Positions 10,201-17,944 of a stretch of 64,000 nucleotides of DNA are shown here, one piece after another (position 1 is the stretch's first letter; every line of letters begins with the position of its first letter). The notes under the pieces were generated by a model. The model was not told the origin of the DNA and ran no database searches. It was given only the letters and a program-made list of their open reading frames with translations. Source of the DNA: CAZIUL01 sp964542475 (GTDB lineage Bacteria; Planctomycetota; B15-G4; CAYZWU01); contig CAZIUL010000018.1 in assembly GCA_964542475.1 (NCBI GenBank), positions 9,337-73,336 on the forward strand. Direction: 5' to 3'. Both the position numbers and the translations under genes were made by a program.

Positions 10201-10520
10201 GCGGCGAGATGTCCGCATTCGACCTGACAAGCGGCCTGAAAAGCGGGTCGTTTTGCATCGAAAACGGGATCGCCTCGATGCGCCCCTACCAGCGCGGCGA
10301 GCGCACCATCACCTCTTCACCGGCTGTTGCCGGGAACCTTGTGATCTTCGGCGGCAACGACGGGTACCTTTACCTGCTCGACAGGCACAGCATGACACAG
10401 AGGCAGAGGTTCTACATCGGCGCGCCCATCCCGGGCTCCCCCGCAATTTCAGGCAACGCTGTCTTCATAGGAGCCTACGATGGAAACGTCTACGCGTTCG
10501 TCTCGGGCGCAGAGCAGTAG
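7284..10520 (+). CDS. Secreted metallophosphoesterase fused to a PQQ-type beta-propeller
   Basis: 1078 residues; ATG 7284 follows AGGAG at 7271-7275. After a signal peptide (about 1-25) come: a glutamine-amidotransferase/ThuA-like Rossmann domain (about 40-260; LEGLDALIIGSFATADP, RVLLFSMTADK); a SdrD-B/carboxypeptidase-regulatory-like module (about 270-360; GTVFEDLDMDGERDAGEPP); a calcineurin-like phosphoesterase (about 380-590) with all metal motifs, D385-x-H387, G417-D418, G448-N-H-D451, H514 and G536-H-W-H539; an Ig-like stretch with a low-complexity Ala-rich loop; and a seven- or eight-bladed PQQ/BamB-type propeller (about 690-1075; repeated GELLWRAG, GEPLWEAELG, GKLLWHVKE). It likely hydrolyses a phosphoester in the periplasm. 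The propeller lacks an obvious dehydrogenase core, so it is probably structural. Confidence 0.8.
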   Translation: MKPSAAFRTFGLLSVVCLTVFFDTGTDGKMEGSPFPWRSARTLDRVGIIDIEDHWLKIKGLALYLEDRGVAFRDLTRDVRQGKLDLEGLDALIIGSFATADPAVHEGIDKNAGLIRAFLVQGGVVVEFTQADQEQDLVGWLPDTHQARRCDTDHASMFLANPGHPLFTARANIDGSLLRACVLPKRLPAWETFSGHKGFRILGAADNEGAGAFILEGAIGRGRVLLFSMTADKVYTSTEPIRKKAARALLDNVIAYIEALPLGRLPAVKADDVLPPATIRASGTVFEDLDMDGERDAGEPPLSNIRVSNGIDIALTDGSGRFSLEMPLSRTRCIFPVIPDECELPGNLPYVRIPDREQNDVEIVFGLIKREDPVPDSFTFLQTTDIHVGRLTLSSLAEDVMQINRISPAPDLVFATGDIVETGTVVEQYCGYKTVMRRLKHPLINVIGNHDYNSGSNRTRNWERFLGPRYFSFDFCGHHMLCLDSISFDSPQQEWIEKDLALKPGDRPVLVFQHYLPTAEQLDLFSRHGVVAVFSGHWHGTREALYKGVMNINTATLRFGGIDRTARGFRVVIASPDGIRFDYRVGGLDRHMAVVSPQEGSTVPCGKVPIVVNSYDTALPPLGVKAVLLDPAAVAAASPGDQAAGEKMQALEPSGNWSWFGTTTTNTAGEKLLLAEATDGAGRTWKKSASFRVSDAARPAVEPGSDWPMFRGNAGNTGVASDAIKAPLSLAWAAAAGGGINIGSPVVADGRVYIGTLFIHDFHDCGITCMDARTGELLWRAGTDSSIKHAPCAAGGRVFAASVAGTLYAFDAASGEPLWEAELGAGDAQRWDTCAPKCVDGVVYAGRGGFFAAIDAQTGMRIWKVAEALDANWWPSIYASPAVGDEGIFLGSGKGLFAIDRASGKLLWHVKERAVSPVLSEGKLYAMLSNDAAVLDPATGQVLSRTGAGFGDETGCPAVLPGENPVLFTGGAGGEMSAFDLTSGLKSGSFCIENGIASMRPYQRGERTITSSPAVAGNLVIFGGNDGYLYLLDRHSMTQRQRFYIGAPIPGSPAISGNAVFIGAYDGNVYAFVSGAEQ

Positions 10521-10775
10521 GGTCAATCCCCCGTGGTTGTCCTCCCGTTCCCAATCTGGATCGCGATATGGATAACCGCCTCTTGTGGGAGTTGGCCCAT
10601 CCGGCATGGTTTCGGTTCCGGCGCCGCGCGTGAGCCGGACAAGCTCGTTGATACGGTTCAGGATAAAGAAAAATGGGAGCGGGGGGCGGACAGTGCAGGC
10701 GCTCCTGAACAGAGCAGCCTGGTGCAGGACAAGGAGCAGGCGGTTTCGCGGGTGATGGTGAAAAAGGAGGACGAG

Positions 10776-12260
10776 ATGGTTCCCCTGGCAGAGTTCTACC
10801 ACGGAGGCAGCTCCTATCCGGCCCTGACGCGCCTTTCAGGAGCTACCTGGAGGATGCGTCCGGCCGAATACAAGAGGTACAGGGACAAACCCGAAACGCC
10901 CCTTCCAAAGGCAGGATCCGGCAACGGAACGACCGTGATTGATGCGGGCGCTGCCTGGCGCGCCGGATGCCGCCGGATGGCTGTATCGTCCATGACGCTC
11001 GCCGAGCTTTCGACCCTTCTTCATCACACGCAGGGAATCACCGGGAGAGCCGGAACGCTGGATCTCAGGTCAGCGCCGTCCGCGGGCGCGCTCTATCCTG
11101 TGGACATCTACGTTGCAGCCGGCCGGGTGCAGGGGATCGAGGCCGGGCTTTATCACTTCAATGTGAAGGCGAACAGCCTGGTCAGGCTGAAGCAGGGCTC
11201 GCAGTTCGAGCGGATCGAGGCCGTGGCCGGCTGCCCGCACCTGTACCAGCCTGCCGCTGCAACGATCATCTTCAGCGTCACCTTCGGCCGCACGGGCTTC
11301 AAATACAAGGAGCGTGCCTACCGCTACGTCAACATGGACACGGGACACGCCGCCTTCAACCTGGCGCTCTGCGCCGCGTCGGTCTGGTATGCCGCGCCCA
11401 TGGTTGCGCGCTTCGATGACGAGGGCCTGAACGAGCTGCTCGGGGTGGATGTAGAAAAGGAGGCAGCGCTTTTGCTCGTGCCGCTGGGACGCGCGGCCGG
11501 GGGAGACGGAGATGACGGCTTTGCGGAACCACGGTTCACAACTGCTTTCCTGGAGGAACCTGCCGATGGGGAGCTGGACTGTATTGATCTGATTCACCGC
11601 GGCACCGGGCTCGCCCGGACAGAAGGGTGGAGCAGCCTGCCCGTTCACCCCGGCCAACACCGCGATCAAGGGGAAAAGGAGAGCGTTGCCCTGCCCATGC
11701 CAACAGCGGGAAAGGCTCTCTTCGAGGCGATCAAGGAAAGGCGATCCACGAGAAGTTACACGCAGGAGCCCATGGAAGCCGCGGAGCTCTCTGCTCTCTG
11801 CGTAGCAGCCCGTGGCACGTCCGAGGGCGGAGGAAGAGATCCTTTTCTGTCCTTCTCAGCGCCCCTCAACCTCTACGTGGTGGTGAGGGACGTGAAAAGA
11901 ACCGCGCCCGGTGTTTATCTTTTTGATCCAGCGAACCGCTCGCTCGTTCTCCTGAAACAAGGCGATTTTTCCGGCCAGTGCAGGAGTGCCTGCCTCAACC
12001 AGGATTTCTGCGCCACGGCGGACGCGCTCTTTGTCAAGACAATGAACTGGAACTCCCTGCCCCTGCCTGACGGGGATAGAGGCTACCGCTACGCCTGCCT
12101 CCGAGCGGGCATGATGGGCGAGGGTCTCTACCTGCAGGCCACGGCCCTGGGCATGGGTGTCTGCGGGGTCGGCGCCTTCATGGATGGCGATGTGGCGGAA
12201 ATCGTGGGCTGCGACCGCGCGAAAGAGGCTGTTCTCTACGCTACAGCCGTGGGAAAGTGA
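10776..12260 (+). CDS. Tandem SagB-type (nitroreductase-fold) oxidoreductase
   Basis: 494 residues with two copies of the FMN-dependent nitroreductase fold in one chain, as in SagB-type dehydrogenases. Copy one (about 45-270): LPKAG start, LHHTQGITG, RSAPSAGALYPVDIYV (classic SagB flavin motif), YRYVNMDTGHAAFNLAL. Copy two (about 300-494): EAIKERRSTRSYTQEPM, YACLRAGMMGEGLYLQATAL, GMGVCGVGAF. SagB enzymes oxidise azoline rings in RiPP toxins, but no precursor, cyclodehydratase or protease gene is nearby. Start: ATG 10776 has AAGGAGG 5 bases upstream and the homologous region starts there (LAEFYHGGS); the frame is open back to a GTG at 10533, but the 5' part looks non-coding. The stop overlaps the next gene's possible GTG start at 12257. 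Confidence 0.8.
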   Translation: MVPLAEFYHGGSSYPALTRLSGATWRMRPAEYKRYRDKPETPLPKAGSGNGTTVIDAGAAWRAGCRRMAVSSMTLAELSTLLHHTQGITGRAGTLDLRSAPSAGALYPVDIYVAAGRVQGIEAGLYHFNVKANSLVRLKQGSQFERIEAVAGCPHLYQPAAATIIFSVTFGRTGFKYKERAYRYVNMDTGHAAFNLALCAASVWYAAPMVARFDDEGLNELLGVDVEKEAALLLVPLGRAAGGDGDDGFAEPRFTTAFLEEPADGELDCIDLIHRGTGLARTEGWSSLPVHPGQHRDQGEKESVALPMPTAGKALFEAIKERRSTRSYTQEPMEAAELSALCVAARGTSEGGGRDPFLSFSAPLNLYVVVRDVKRTAPGVYLFDPANRSLVLLKQGDFSGQCRSACLNQDFCATADALFVKTMNWNSLPLPDGDRGYRYACLRAGMMGEGLYLQATALGMGVCGVGAFMDGDVAEIVGCDRAKEAVLYATAVGK

Positions 12261-12283
12261 CAAAAAAAACAGAGGGAAACAAG

Positions 12284-13654
12284 ATGAAGCAAGACAAACA
12301 GGACATAATAGTGATCGTTTCCGATTCGCTGCGGCAGGATCACGTGAGTTATTACGGGGGCGGGGAAAGCCCGGTGCGCACACCGAACATCGACGGACTG
12401 CTTGAGGATTCGGTGGTGTTCGACAACATGTACCCGGAAGGATTGCCCACCATACCGGTTCGCACCGAATGGGCGACCGGAGCGGGCACGCTTGCGGGGC
12501 GCTCCTGGCAGCCGCTGTCGAGCACGGATGTGACCTGTTCCGAGATACTGCTGCGCGAGGGTTACATCACGGCGATGATCACGGATGTGTACCACTACTT
12601 CAAGCCCGGCCAGAACTTCCACCGCGGATATCACGAATGGCATTGGATCCGCGGCCAGGAGTACGATGCCTGTCGCGCGGCGCCGCCTGTGAAGCGCCGG
12701 GTCGAGGATTACTGGAAGGACTCGTTCCCCGAATACTGGCGCGAGATGCTGCGCATAGTCTGCAGCAACCTCGACAACGCGCGACAGGCGGAGGATTTCC
12801 CCTGTTTTGTTACGTTCGAGCGCGCTTCTGATTGGATCCGGTGCAACAAGGGGCGAACAGAGCCGCTGTTCTTGTGGGTGGAGACATTCGATCCTCATGA
12901 GCCCTGGACACCGCCTGTGGAGTTCGACCTTTACAAGCCGCACAACTACTCGGGAAAGGATTTCATCCTGCCGCCGGGAGGAGACGCGTCGAAACACTTC
13001 AGCCCCGAGGAGATCAGCCGCATCCGATCGCTTTACGCGGGCGAGGTGGGTTACGTGGATGCAATGGTCGGGGAATTTCTGAAGACCGTTAAAGATGCCG
13101 GTCGCTACGACGACAGCCTGATCCTGTTCCTGTCGGACCACGGGCATCCGCTTGCCGAACACGGGAAGTTCCTGAAAGGGCCGGATCGGCTGTACTCGGA
13201 GCTTCTGAAGGTTCCGTTCGCTTTCAAGATGCCGGGAGGCGCTCATTCGGGACAGCGCGTCCAGGGGCTTGCCCAGTTTCCTGACGTGCTCCCGACCCTG
13301 CTCGATGCGGTCGGGCTTGCGTACAACAACGCGGCTCTTCAGGGACACTCGCTTCTCCCGCTGGCAAGGGGTGACGTGGCCAAGGTCAGGGACGCAACCA
13401 TATCCGGATTCCACTCCGGGGCTGACCGGTGCATCCGCGATGAAACGTGGAGCCTTGTGCTGCGGCCGGACGATGTGCCTGACGAGCTCTATAACCTCAA
13501 GAGCGACCCGAAGGAGCGGCAAAACGTGATCGATGATTACCACGGCGAGGCTGTGCGCCTTGCCGGATCGTTCGGACGCATCTACGCTGTCAACAAGCGC
13601 AGCATCAAGGGCCTGCAGGGCAGGTTCGAGGTGGAGCACACGGCAGTTGACTGA
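12284..13654 (+). CDS. Sulfatase-fold enzyme with Thr nucleophile, cytoplasmic type
   Basis: 456 residues from ATG 12284, preceded by GAGGG; a GTG at 12257 overlapping the upstream stop is an alternative and would mean tight coupling. No signal peptide is visible, unlike the other three members of this fold here. Motifs: VIVSDSLRQDHVSYYG (metal), LPTIPVRTEWATGAG around Thr56-x-P-x-Arg60, VETFDPHEPWTPP, FLSDHGHPLAEHGKFLKGP, and LYNLKSDPKERQNV at the end. The formylglycine site is Thr but the Arg of C/S-x-P-x-R is kept. Cytoplasmic location and Thr suggest a phosphoryl-ester enzyme rather than a sulfatase. Likely co-transcribed with the tandem SagB gene. Confidence 0.8.
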   Translation: MKQDKQDIIVIVSDSLRQDHVSYYGGGESPVRTPNIDGLLEDSVVFDNMYPEGLPTIPVRTEWATGAGTLAGRSWQPLSSTDVTCSEILLREGYITAMITDVYHYFKPGQNFHRGYHEWHWIRGQEYDACRAAPPVKRRVEDYWKDSFPEYWREMLRIVCSNLDNARQAEDFPCFVTFERASDWIRCNKGRTEPLFLWVETFDPHEPWTPPVEFDLYKPHNYSGKDFILPPGGDASKHFSPEEISRIRSLYAGEVGYVDAMVGEFLKTVKDAGRYDDSLILFLSDHGHPLAEHGKFLKGPDRLYSELLKVPFAFKMPGGAHSGQRVQGLAQFPDVLPTLLDAVGLAYNNAALQGHSLLPLARGDVAKVRDATISGFHSGADRCIRDETWSLVLRPDDVPDELYNLKSDPKERQNVIDDYHGEAVRLAGSFGRIYAVNKRSIKGLQGRFEVEHTAVD

Positions 13655-13693
13655 AAACAGTCGACACTCAGGACGGACTTCGCAAGTTCAACA

Positions 13694-13822
13694 ATGGAGG
13701 ACGCCGCAGCGGTTGGCGCCGGATCCGTAGGGGTGAAAAACCTTTCGCCCTATGCCGAAATCGGATAGATCAATGTAAGCCGATCATGAGGCGACAAGAG
13801 CCAGCCGCCTTCCAGGCCGGAT
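13694..13822. repeat. Degenerate GC-rich double-hairpin repeat
   Basis: CAATGGAGGACGCCGCAGCG and, at 13772-13820, CAATGTAAGCCGATCATGAG then GCGACAAGAGCCAGCCGCC resemble the clean copies starting at 14862 (CAATGTAAACCGATCGTGGC). The copy has lost stem pairing and looks old. It lies directly upstream of the PqqB-like gene, which is thus flanked by related repeats. Confidence 0.6.
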
Positions 13823-13856
13823 GCGTTGTGGGTATATTGGTTGGAGGAGACGCGAG

Positions 13857-14819
13857 ATGTGCATGAAGATCGTTGCCCTGTTACTCTTCTGCCTCGCTGC
13901 ACCGACTGCATGTGTTTTCAGCGGGAAAACAGCGGTGAATGGAAACGAAGGAGATAGTCCGTGGGTTGTGGTGCTCGGTATTGCCCAGGACGGAGGGGTT
14001 CCCCAGGCGGGTGTCAAGAAGCACAAGGGATGGGATGACCCGCGTTTCAGGCGGATGGTCGTGTGCCTGGCTGTTGTGGATCCTGTCACGCGCGAGCGCT
14101 GGCTCATCGACGCGACCCCCGACTTCAAGGAACAGCTTCACCGTTTGGATGAGCTCTTCCCGGCCAAGGGCAAGCCAGGGCTGGACGGGATCTTTCTCAC
14201 GCACGCTCACATGGGGCACTACACCGGCCTGATGCACCTCGGGCACGAAGCAATGGGCTCGCGCGAGGTGCCTGTTCATGCCATGCCGCGCATGAGGAAA
14301 TACCTGAGCGACAACGGCCCGTGGAGCCAGCTCGTCCGCTACAAGAACATCGTTCTCGAGCCGCTCGAGGACAGAAAAACCGTTGTGCTGAACAGCCGCC
14401 TGAAAATCACGCCCTTTATCGTGCCTCACCGCCAGGAGTACTCCGAGGTCGTGGGCTTCAGGGTCGAAGGTCCGTCCCGTTCCGTGCTTTTCATCCCTGA
14501 CATCGACAGTTGGGAGGATTGGGACGATATGGGCATTCTTGTGGAAAACGAGATCGCCCGTGTGGATGTCGCTTACCTCGACGGCACATTCTTTTCCAGG
14601 GACGAGCTGCCCGGCCGCGACATCTCGTCGTTCCCCCATCCCCTGATCACGCACAGCATGGAGAGGTTCGGCGCGCTTCCTGAAGCGATGCGTGCAAAGG
14701 TGCGGTTCATACATCTCAACCACACCAATCCCGCGCTGGATCCCGGCGGCGATGCGCGTGTAACAATCGAGGAGAGCGGCTTCAGCGTGGCAAAAGAGAT
14801 GGAACGGGTTGTTCTTTGA
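13857..14819 (+). CDS. Secreted PqqB-like metallo-beta-lactamase-fold protein
   Basis: 320 residues; ATG 13857 has GGAGGAG 9 bases upstream and is followed by a signal peptide (MKIVALLLFCLAAPTAC; Cys19 could be lipidated, though Pro at -3 is unusual). The body matches the PqqB branch of the MBL fold along its length: LGIAQDGGVPQAG, WLIDATPDFKEQL, LTHAHMGHYTGLMHLG, VPVHAMPRM, VPHRQEYSEVVGF, LFIPDIDSWEDW, FPHPLITHSME, FIHLNHTNPA. The metal motif reads H116-A-H118-M-G-H121, with Gly where HxHxDH has Asp. Classical PqqB acts in the cytoplasm in PQQ synthesis; no pqqA, C, D or E is in the window, so this exported relative probably has another, unknown hydrolase or oxidase role. Confidence 0.8.
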   Translation: MCMKIVALLLFCLAAPTACVFSGKTAVNGNEGDSPWVVVLGIAQDGGVPQAGVKKHKGWDDPRFRRMVVCLAVVDPVTRERWLIDATPDFKEQLHRLDELFPAKGKPGLDGIFLTHAHMGHYTGLMHLGHEAMGSREVPVHAMPRMRKYLSDNGPWSQLVRYKNIVLEPLEDRKTVVLNSRLKITPFIVPHRQEYSEVVGFRVEGPSRSVLFIPDIDSWEDWDDMGILVENEIARVDVAYLDGTFFSRDELPGRDISSFPHPLITHSMERFGALPEAMRAKVRFIHLNHTNPALDPGGDARVTIEESGFSVAKEMERVVL

Positions 14820-14861
14820 TACCATCAATATCCGATTGCAACAGCCGGAGGGCGAAAAAAT

Positions 14862-15081
14862 CAATGTAAACCGATCGTGGCGGCAAGAGACTGCCGCCCT
14901 CCAGGAACGGGATTGCGCCGGTTAAACAATGGAGGGCGCCGCTCCGTCGGCGCCGGAAACGAAGAGGCGGCAAGAGACTGCCGCCCTCCAGGAACGGGAT
15001 TGCGCCGGTTAAACAATGGAGGGCGCCGCTCCGTCGGCGCCGGAAACGAAGAGGCGGCAAGAGACTGCCGCCCTCCAGAAG
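14862..15081. repeat. GC-rich double-hairpin repeat array, 87-bp unit
   Basis: Two and a half tandem copies of an 87-bp unit start at 14879, 14966 and 15053. Each has hairpin 1 (GGCGGCAagagacTGCCGCC) and hairpin 2 (GGCGCCGctccgtCGGCGCC), joined by CAATGGAG/CTCCAG boxes. 87 is a multiple of three, so an open frame crosses the array, but nothing suggests it is translated. Orientation is opposite to the arrays at 38772 and 56262. The array fills part of the gap 14820-15415; the rest holds the long-hairpin element. Confidence 0.85.
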
Positions 15082-15215
15082 AATCGGGATCGAAGTCGAA
15101 TGGAGGAGTCGCCGCGGGCTACCCTCTTTTTTAATACAGACCTTGAAATGCCCGACCTTTTCGTTATCTAAAACACTGCCGTGAACTTGAAAGCTCTGAG
15201 AGCTATCCTTTGTCA

Positions 15216-15390
15216 AGCCCGCTTATTTCATACTCTTCGTAGCGAGGTAGCTGTAAACTGTGTTGTGGCAAGGCGCATGTCAGGAGACGACCGCAGGCCT
15301 GTTCCTACAGGTTGAGGATCGTCTCCTGGCATGAAACGAAGGCACAGCGCAGTTTACGGTGCCGCAGCAGAAGAGGATGAAATATGCGGG
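15216..15390 (-). repeat. Full-length long-hairpin element, copy A
   Basis: A 175-bp imperfect palindrome with arms of about 80 bp around a short loop near CAGGCCTGTTCCTACAGG. Outer ends are CCCGCTTATTTCATACTCTT and AGAGGATGAAATATGCGGG; inner stems include CTGTAAACTG / CAGTTTACGG. It is the reverse-oriented sibling of the copies at 53680 and 55582. It abuts the sulfotransferase gene, whose reading frame is open into its right end. Confidence 0.85.
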
Positions 15391-15415
15391 CAAGCAAGCA
15401 CTGAAAAGAGTCGTC

Positions 15416-16234
15416 ATGCTCGTGGACCGCCCCATCTTCATTGTCGGCCCGCCTCGGAGCGGCACCTCGCTGCTGTACAGCTGCCTGGGCACCCATCCGG
15501 ACGTTGGCTACTTCAACCGGGCGAACCGGAAATATCTCAACTATCCCCGCCTGGCCTATTTCCTCACCCGCCTCAAGCTATATGGAGACAGGCCTCGTGA
15601 ATCCCACTCCATCTGGGAGCGGTTCTACAGGGGTAAAGACGATGTGATGACCGCCGAACATGCCGATCCCCGAATGAAGGCGTGGTACGATGAATTCATC
15701 ACGCGGGTGCTGAAGGTGCGGGGCACCACGCGGCTCGCAGCCAAGATTCCGTCCTTTTCCATGCGCATCCCCTGGCTCGAAGCCCTCTTCCCGGACGCTC
15801 TGTTCGTGGTGGCCCATCGCGACTGGCGGGCAACCATCGGCTCCACAGTGATCAAACGAGCGCAAGCGGCCTGGTTCGGCGTCATGCCCCCCGGCTGGAG
15901 AGACCATGTTGACGATCCCCCGGCGCTGGGCGCGGCATGGATGTTCCGGAAATCACATGAACGGATTCAAGCTGAGGAGGAAAAACGTCCCAACCGGTTC
16001 TTGCGGGTCTGGTATGAGGATCTCTGCAAGGATCCTGTCCCGGTCATGGAACGGACCGCGGCATTCTGCGGTCTAAGCTGGACTCCGGAAGCCGTGGCAG
16101 CCCTTCCCAATTACATCCGCCCGGCATCGGACAAGTGGAAACGGACGGGCGTGCCATCTCCCGAGATGATCCAGGAGATCCGAAAGATCCACGGATCCTA
16201 CCTGGCGAACCACGAATACCCTTGCGGGTTCTGA
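15416..16234 (+). CDS. Sulfotransferase family protein
   Basis: 272 residues. It transfers sulfuryl groups from PAPS to a carbohydrate or other acceptor. The 5'-phosphosulfate-binding loop is at the amino terminus: RPIFIVGPPRSGTSLLYSCL; the 3'-phosphate-binding region is FVVAHRDWRATIGSTV (about residues 120-145). Late motif RFLRVWYEDLCKDP (DLxxDP-like) is typical of the Sulfotransfer_3 group. ATG 15416 has AAAGAG 5 bases upstream and places the loop at the usual distance; ATG 15380 and GTG 15359 are in frame but lie inside the long-hairpin element. It is a single-gene unit between repeats and the convergent GH20 gene. The substrate is unknown. Confidence 0.8.
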   Translation: MLVDRPIFIVGPPRSGTSLLYSCLGTHPDVGYFNRANRKYLNYPRLAYFLTRLKLYGDRPRESHSIWERFYRGKDDVMTAEHADPRMKAWYDEFITRVLKVRGTTRLAAKIPSFSMRIPWLEALFPDALFVVAHRDWRATIGSTVIKRAQAAWFGVMPPGWRDHVDDPPALGAAWMFRKSHERIQAEEEKRPNRFLRVWYEDLCKDPVPVMERTAAFCGLSWTPEAVAALPNYIRPASDKWKRTGVPSPEMIQEIRKIHGSYLANHEYPCGF

Positions 16235-16300
16235 ACCGCATCTTTTGTCCTCATCTGTTACAGCGCGGTTTCCGAAGAGGATAGAGAGGGATAACACTTC

Positions 16301-17902
16301 TCACTCGTCTTTCTTCACGGCACGCACGCCCATTCTTTCGAGATGACTCCTGTGAGCCTTGACGCGCCGGCTGAACCCGTCCCAGTCGCGCACCTCTTTC
16401 GGGGACCATCCCCGCTCGGCAACTGACAGCAGGCGCGGGAAGAGCTGGGAGTCGACCTTATCGGGTTCGCGGTCGATGTGAGACCAGAAGTTGGCTTGAA
16501 GCCCGAGGATATGTTTCTCCCCCTCCTTTTCGAGTTCCTCTGGAACCGGTTCGAAAAGGTAGGCCTTGCGCGTGTCGATCCGGTCGTAGGTGTAGTCGAA
16601 ATAGCAGTGGCTCGTTGGCGACATGACAACATCGTGGCCGGCTTTTGCCGCGGCGATGCCTCCCTTCATCCCGCGCCAGCTCATCACTGCCGCATTGGGC
16701 GCAAGCCCGCCCTCGAGAATCTCGTCCCAGCCGATGATCGTCCGTCCCCTGGAGCTGACGAACCGCTCGACCCTCTTGATGAAATAGCTCTGCAGCTCCT
16801 GCTCGCTGTCGAGCCCCTCCTTATCCATCCGCTCCCGGCAGCGGGCGCACCCTGCCCAGCGATGCTTGGGCGCTTCGTCTCCGCCGATGTGGATGTACTG
16901 CGAGGGAAAGATCTCAAAAACCTCTGAGAGCACATCCTCGATGAACCGAAAGGTCTTCTCGCTGCCGGCGCAGAAGATGTCCTTGTTGATGCCCGGCCCC
17001 TTGAAAAAGGGAAAGATCTCGAACGGCCCCCCGGTGCACGACAGCTCCGGGTGGCACGAAAGCGCAGCCAGGCAATGGCCGGGCATTTCGATCTCCGGAA
17101 CGATCGTGATGTTGCGCGCTGCCGCATAGCGTACGAGATCGCCCATCTCCTTCTGCGTGTAGAATCCCTCGTGGGAGGGGGGCTCGTTCCACCTGGCCGG
17201 GAAACGGGCCCCCTTGCGTGTAAGCTCGGGATACTTCTCTATCTCGATCCGCCATCCCTGGTCGTCGGTAAGGTGCAGGTGAAGCACGTTCATCTTGTAG
17301 AAGACCATGCGGTCGATCGTTTTCTTGATGTAGTCGACCGACTGGAAAGTGCGCGAACAGTCGAGCATCAGGCCGCGCCACGCAAACCGCGGGAAGTCTT
17401 TGATCGCCACGCATGGGAGGCGCAGGCTTTCTGCCGGGTTATCATCCGGATCGCCAGGCCCAAGCAGAAGCTGGCGCAGGGTCTGGCAGCCGTAGATGAG
17501 TCCCTCGCCCCGCACGGCCCGGATCACGACCCCTTCACGGCTCACGCGCAAATGATACCCTGATCCGCCCACATCTCCGGATTGCGGATCGATGCGCAGC
17601 TCGATCGTGCTGTCAGGATCGTTCTCAAGCGGGTGCACGGCCAGCTCCGTTTTGATGCCCGCGTCTCGAGCAAGGTACTGCCTGAGCAGCTTGCCCGCCG
17701 CGTGCGAGCCCCTGTGCGCAACGATCACCGTCTTCCCGTCGATCTGAAAGCAGCCGTTTCCCCGCTCGATCGAGACCGGCTGCGGAATCAGGTCGACACC
17801 TGTTGCGGCATGCGCGCTCGCTGCCAGGCAGGAACAGCTCAGAACGAACGCGGCCGCGGCCGGCCATAAAGGCGCAATGGAACTCCCGGATCGACAAAGC
17901 AT
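16301..17902 (-). CDS. Beta-N-acetylhexosaminidase, GH20
   Basis: 533 residues, exported: a signal peptide (about 1-33, ending in SAHA) precedes the GH20b domain (LIPQPVSIERGNGCFQI, about 40-155) and the GH20 catalytic barrel (about 160-500). It releases terminal GlcNAc or GalNAc from glycans. The catalytic pair is Asp342-Glu343 in HIGGDEAPKHRW; other hallmarks are FAWRGLMLDCSRTF, LHLTDDQGWRIEI, PEIEMPGHCLAAL and IIGWDEIL. TTGGAG lies 10 bases before the ATG. It follows the SSS transporter by 42 bp on the same strand, so the two probably form an operon for uptake and breakdown of an amino sugar or its oligosaccharide. Confidence 0.9.
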   Translation of the reverse strand: MLCRSGSSIAPLWPAAAAFVLSCSCLAASAHAATGVDLIPQPVSIERGNGCFQIDGKTVIVAHRGSHAAGKLLRQYLARDAGIKTELAVHPLENDPDSTIELRIDPQSGDVGGSGYHLRVSREGVVIRAVRGEGLIYGCQTLRQLLLGPGDPDDNPAESLRLPCVAIKDFPRFAWRGLMLDCSRTFQSVDYIKKTIDRMVFYKMNVLHLHLTDDQGWRIEIEKYPELTRKGARFPARWNEPPSHEGFYTQKEMGDLVRYAAARNITIVPEIEMPGHCLAALSCHPELSCTGGPFEIFPFFKGPGINKDIFCAGSEKTFRFIEDVLSEVFEIFPSQYIHIGGDEAPKHRWAGCARCRERMDKEGLDSEQELQSYFIKRVERFVSSRGRTIIGWDEILEGGLAPNAAVMSWRGMKGGIAAAKAGHDVVMSPTSHCYFDYTYDRIDTRKAYLFEPVPEELEKEGEKHILGLQANFWSHIDREPDKVDSQLFPRLLSVAERGWSPKEVRDWDGFSRRVKAHRSHLERMGVRAVKKDE

Positions 17903-17944
17903 GTTTCGATTACTCCAAGAAAAAAAAGAGCGCGGCCGATCCTC

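Noticed and set aside
10533..10775. Amino-terminal extension of the SagB-type protein
   Set aside because: The frame is open but the family homology starts just after ATG 10776, which has a strong ribosome binding site.
12236..13639. Long antisense open frame opposite the sulfatase gene at 12284
   Set aside because: Mirror of a high-GC gene; the sense strand has full domain motifs and the antisense has none.
10776..14819. RiPP biosynthetic cluster based on the SagB and PqqB-like genes
   Set aside because: No precursor peptide, SagC/D cyclodehydratase, PqqD-type domain or dedicated transporter is visible nearby.
14877..15134. Open frame across the 87-bp tandem repeat array
   Set aside because: Open only because the unit is a multiple of three; repetitive palindromic DNA, no ribosome binding site.
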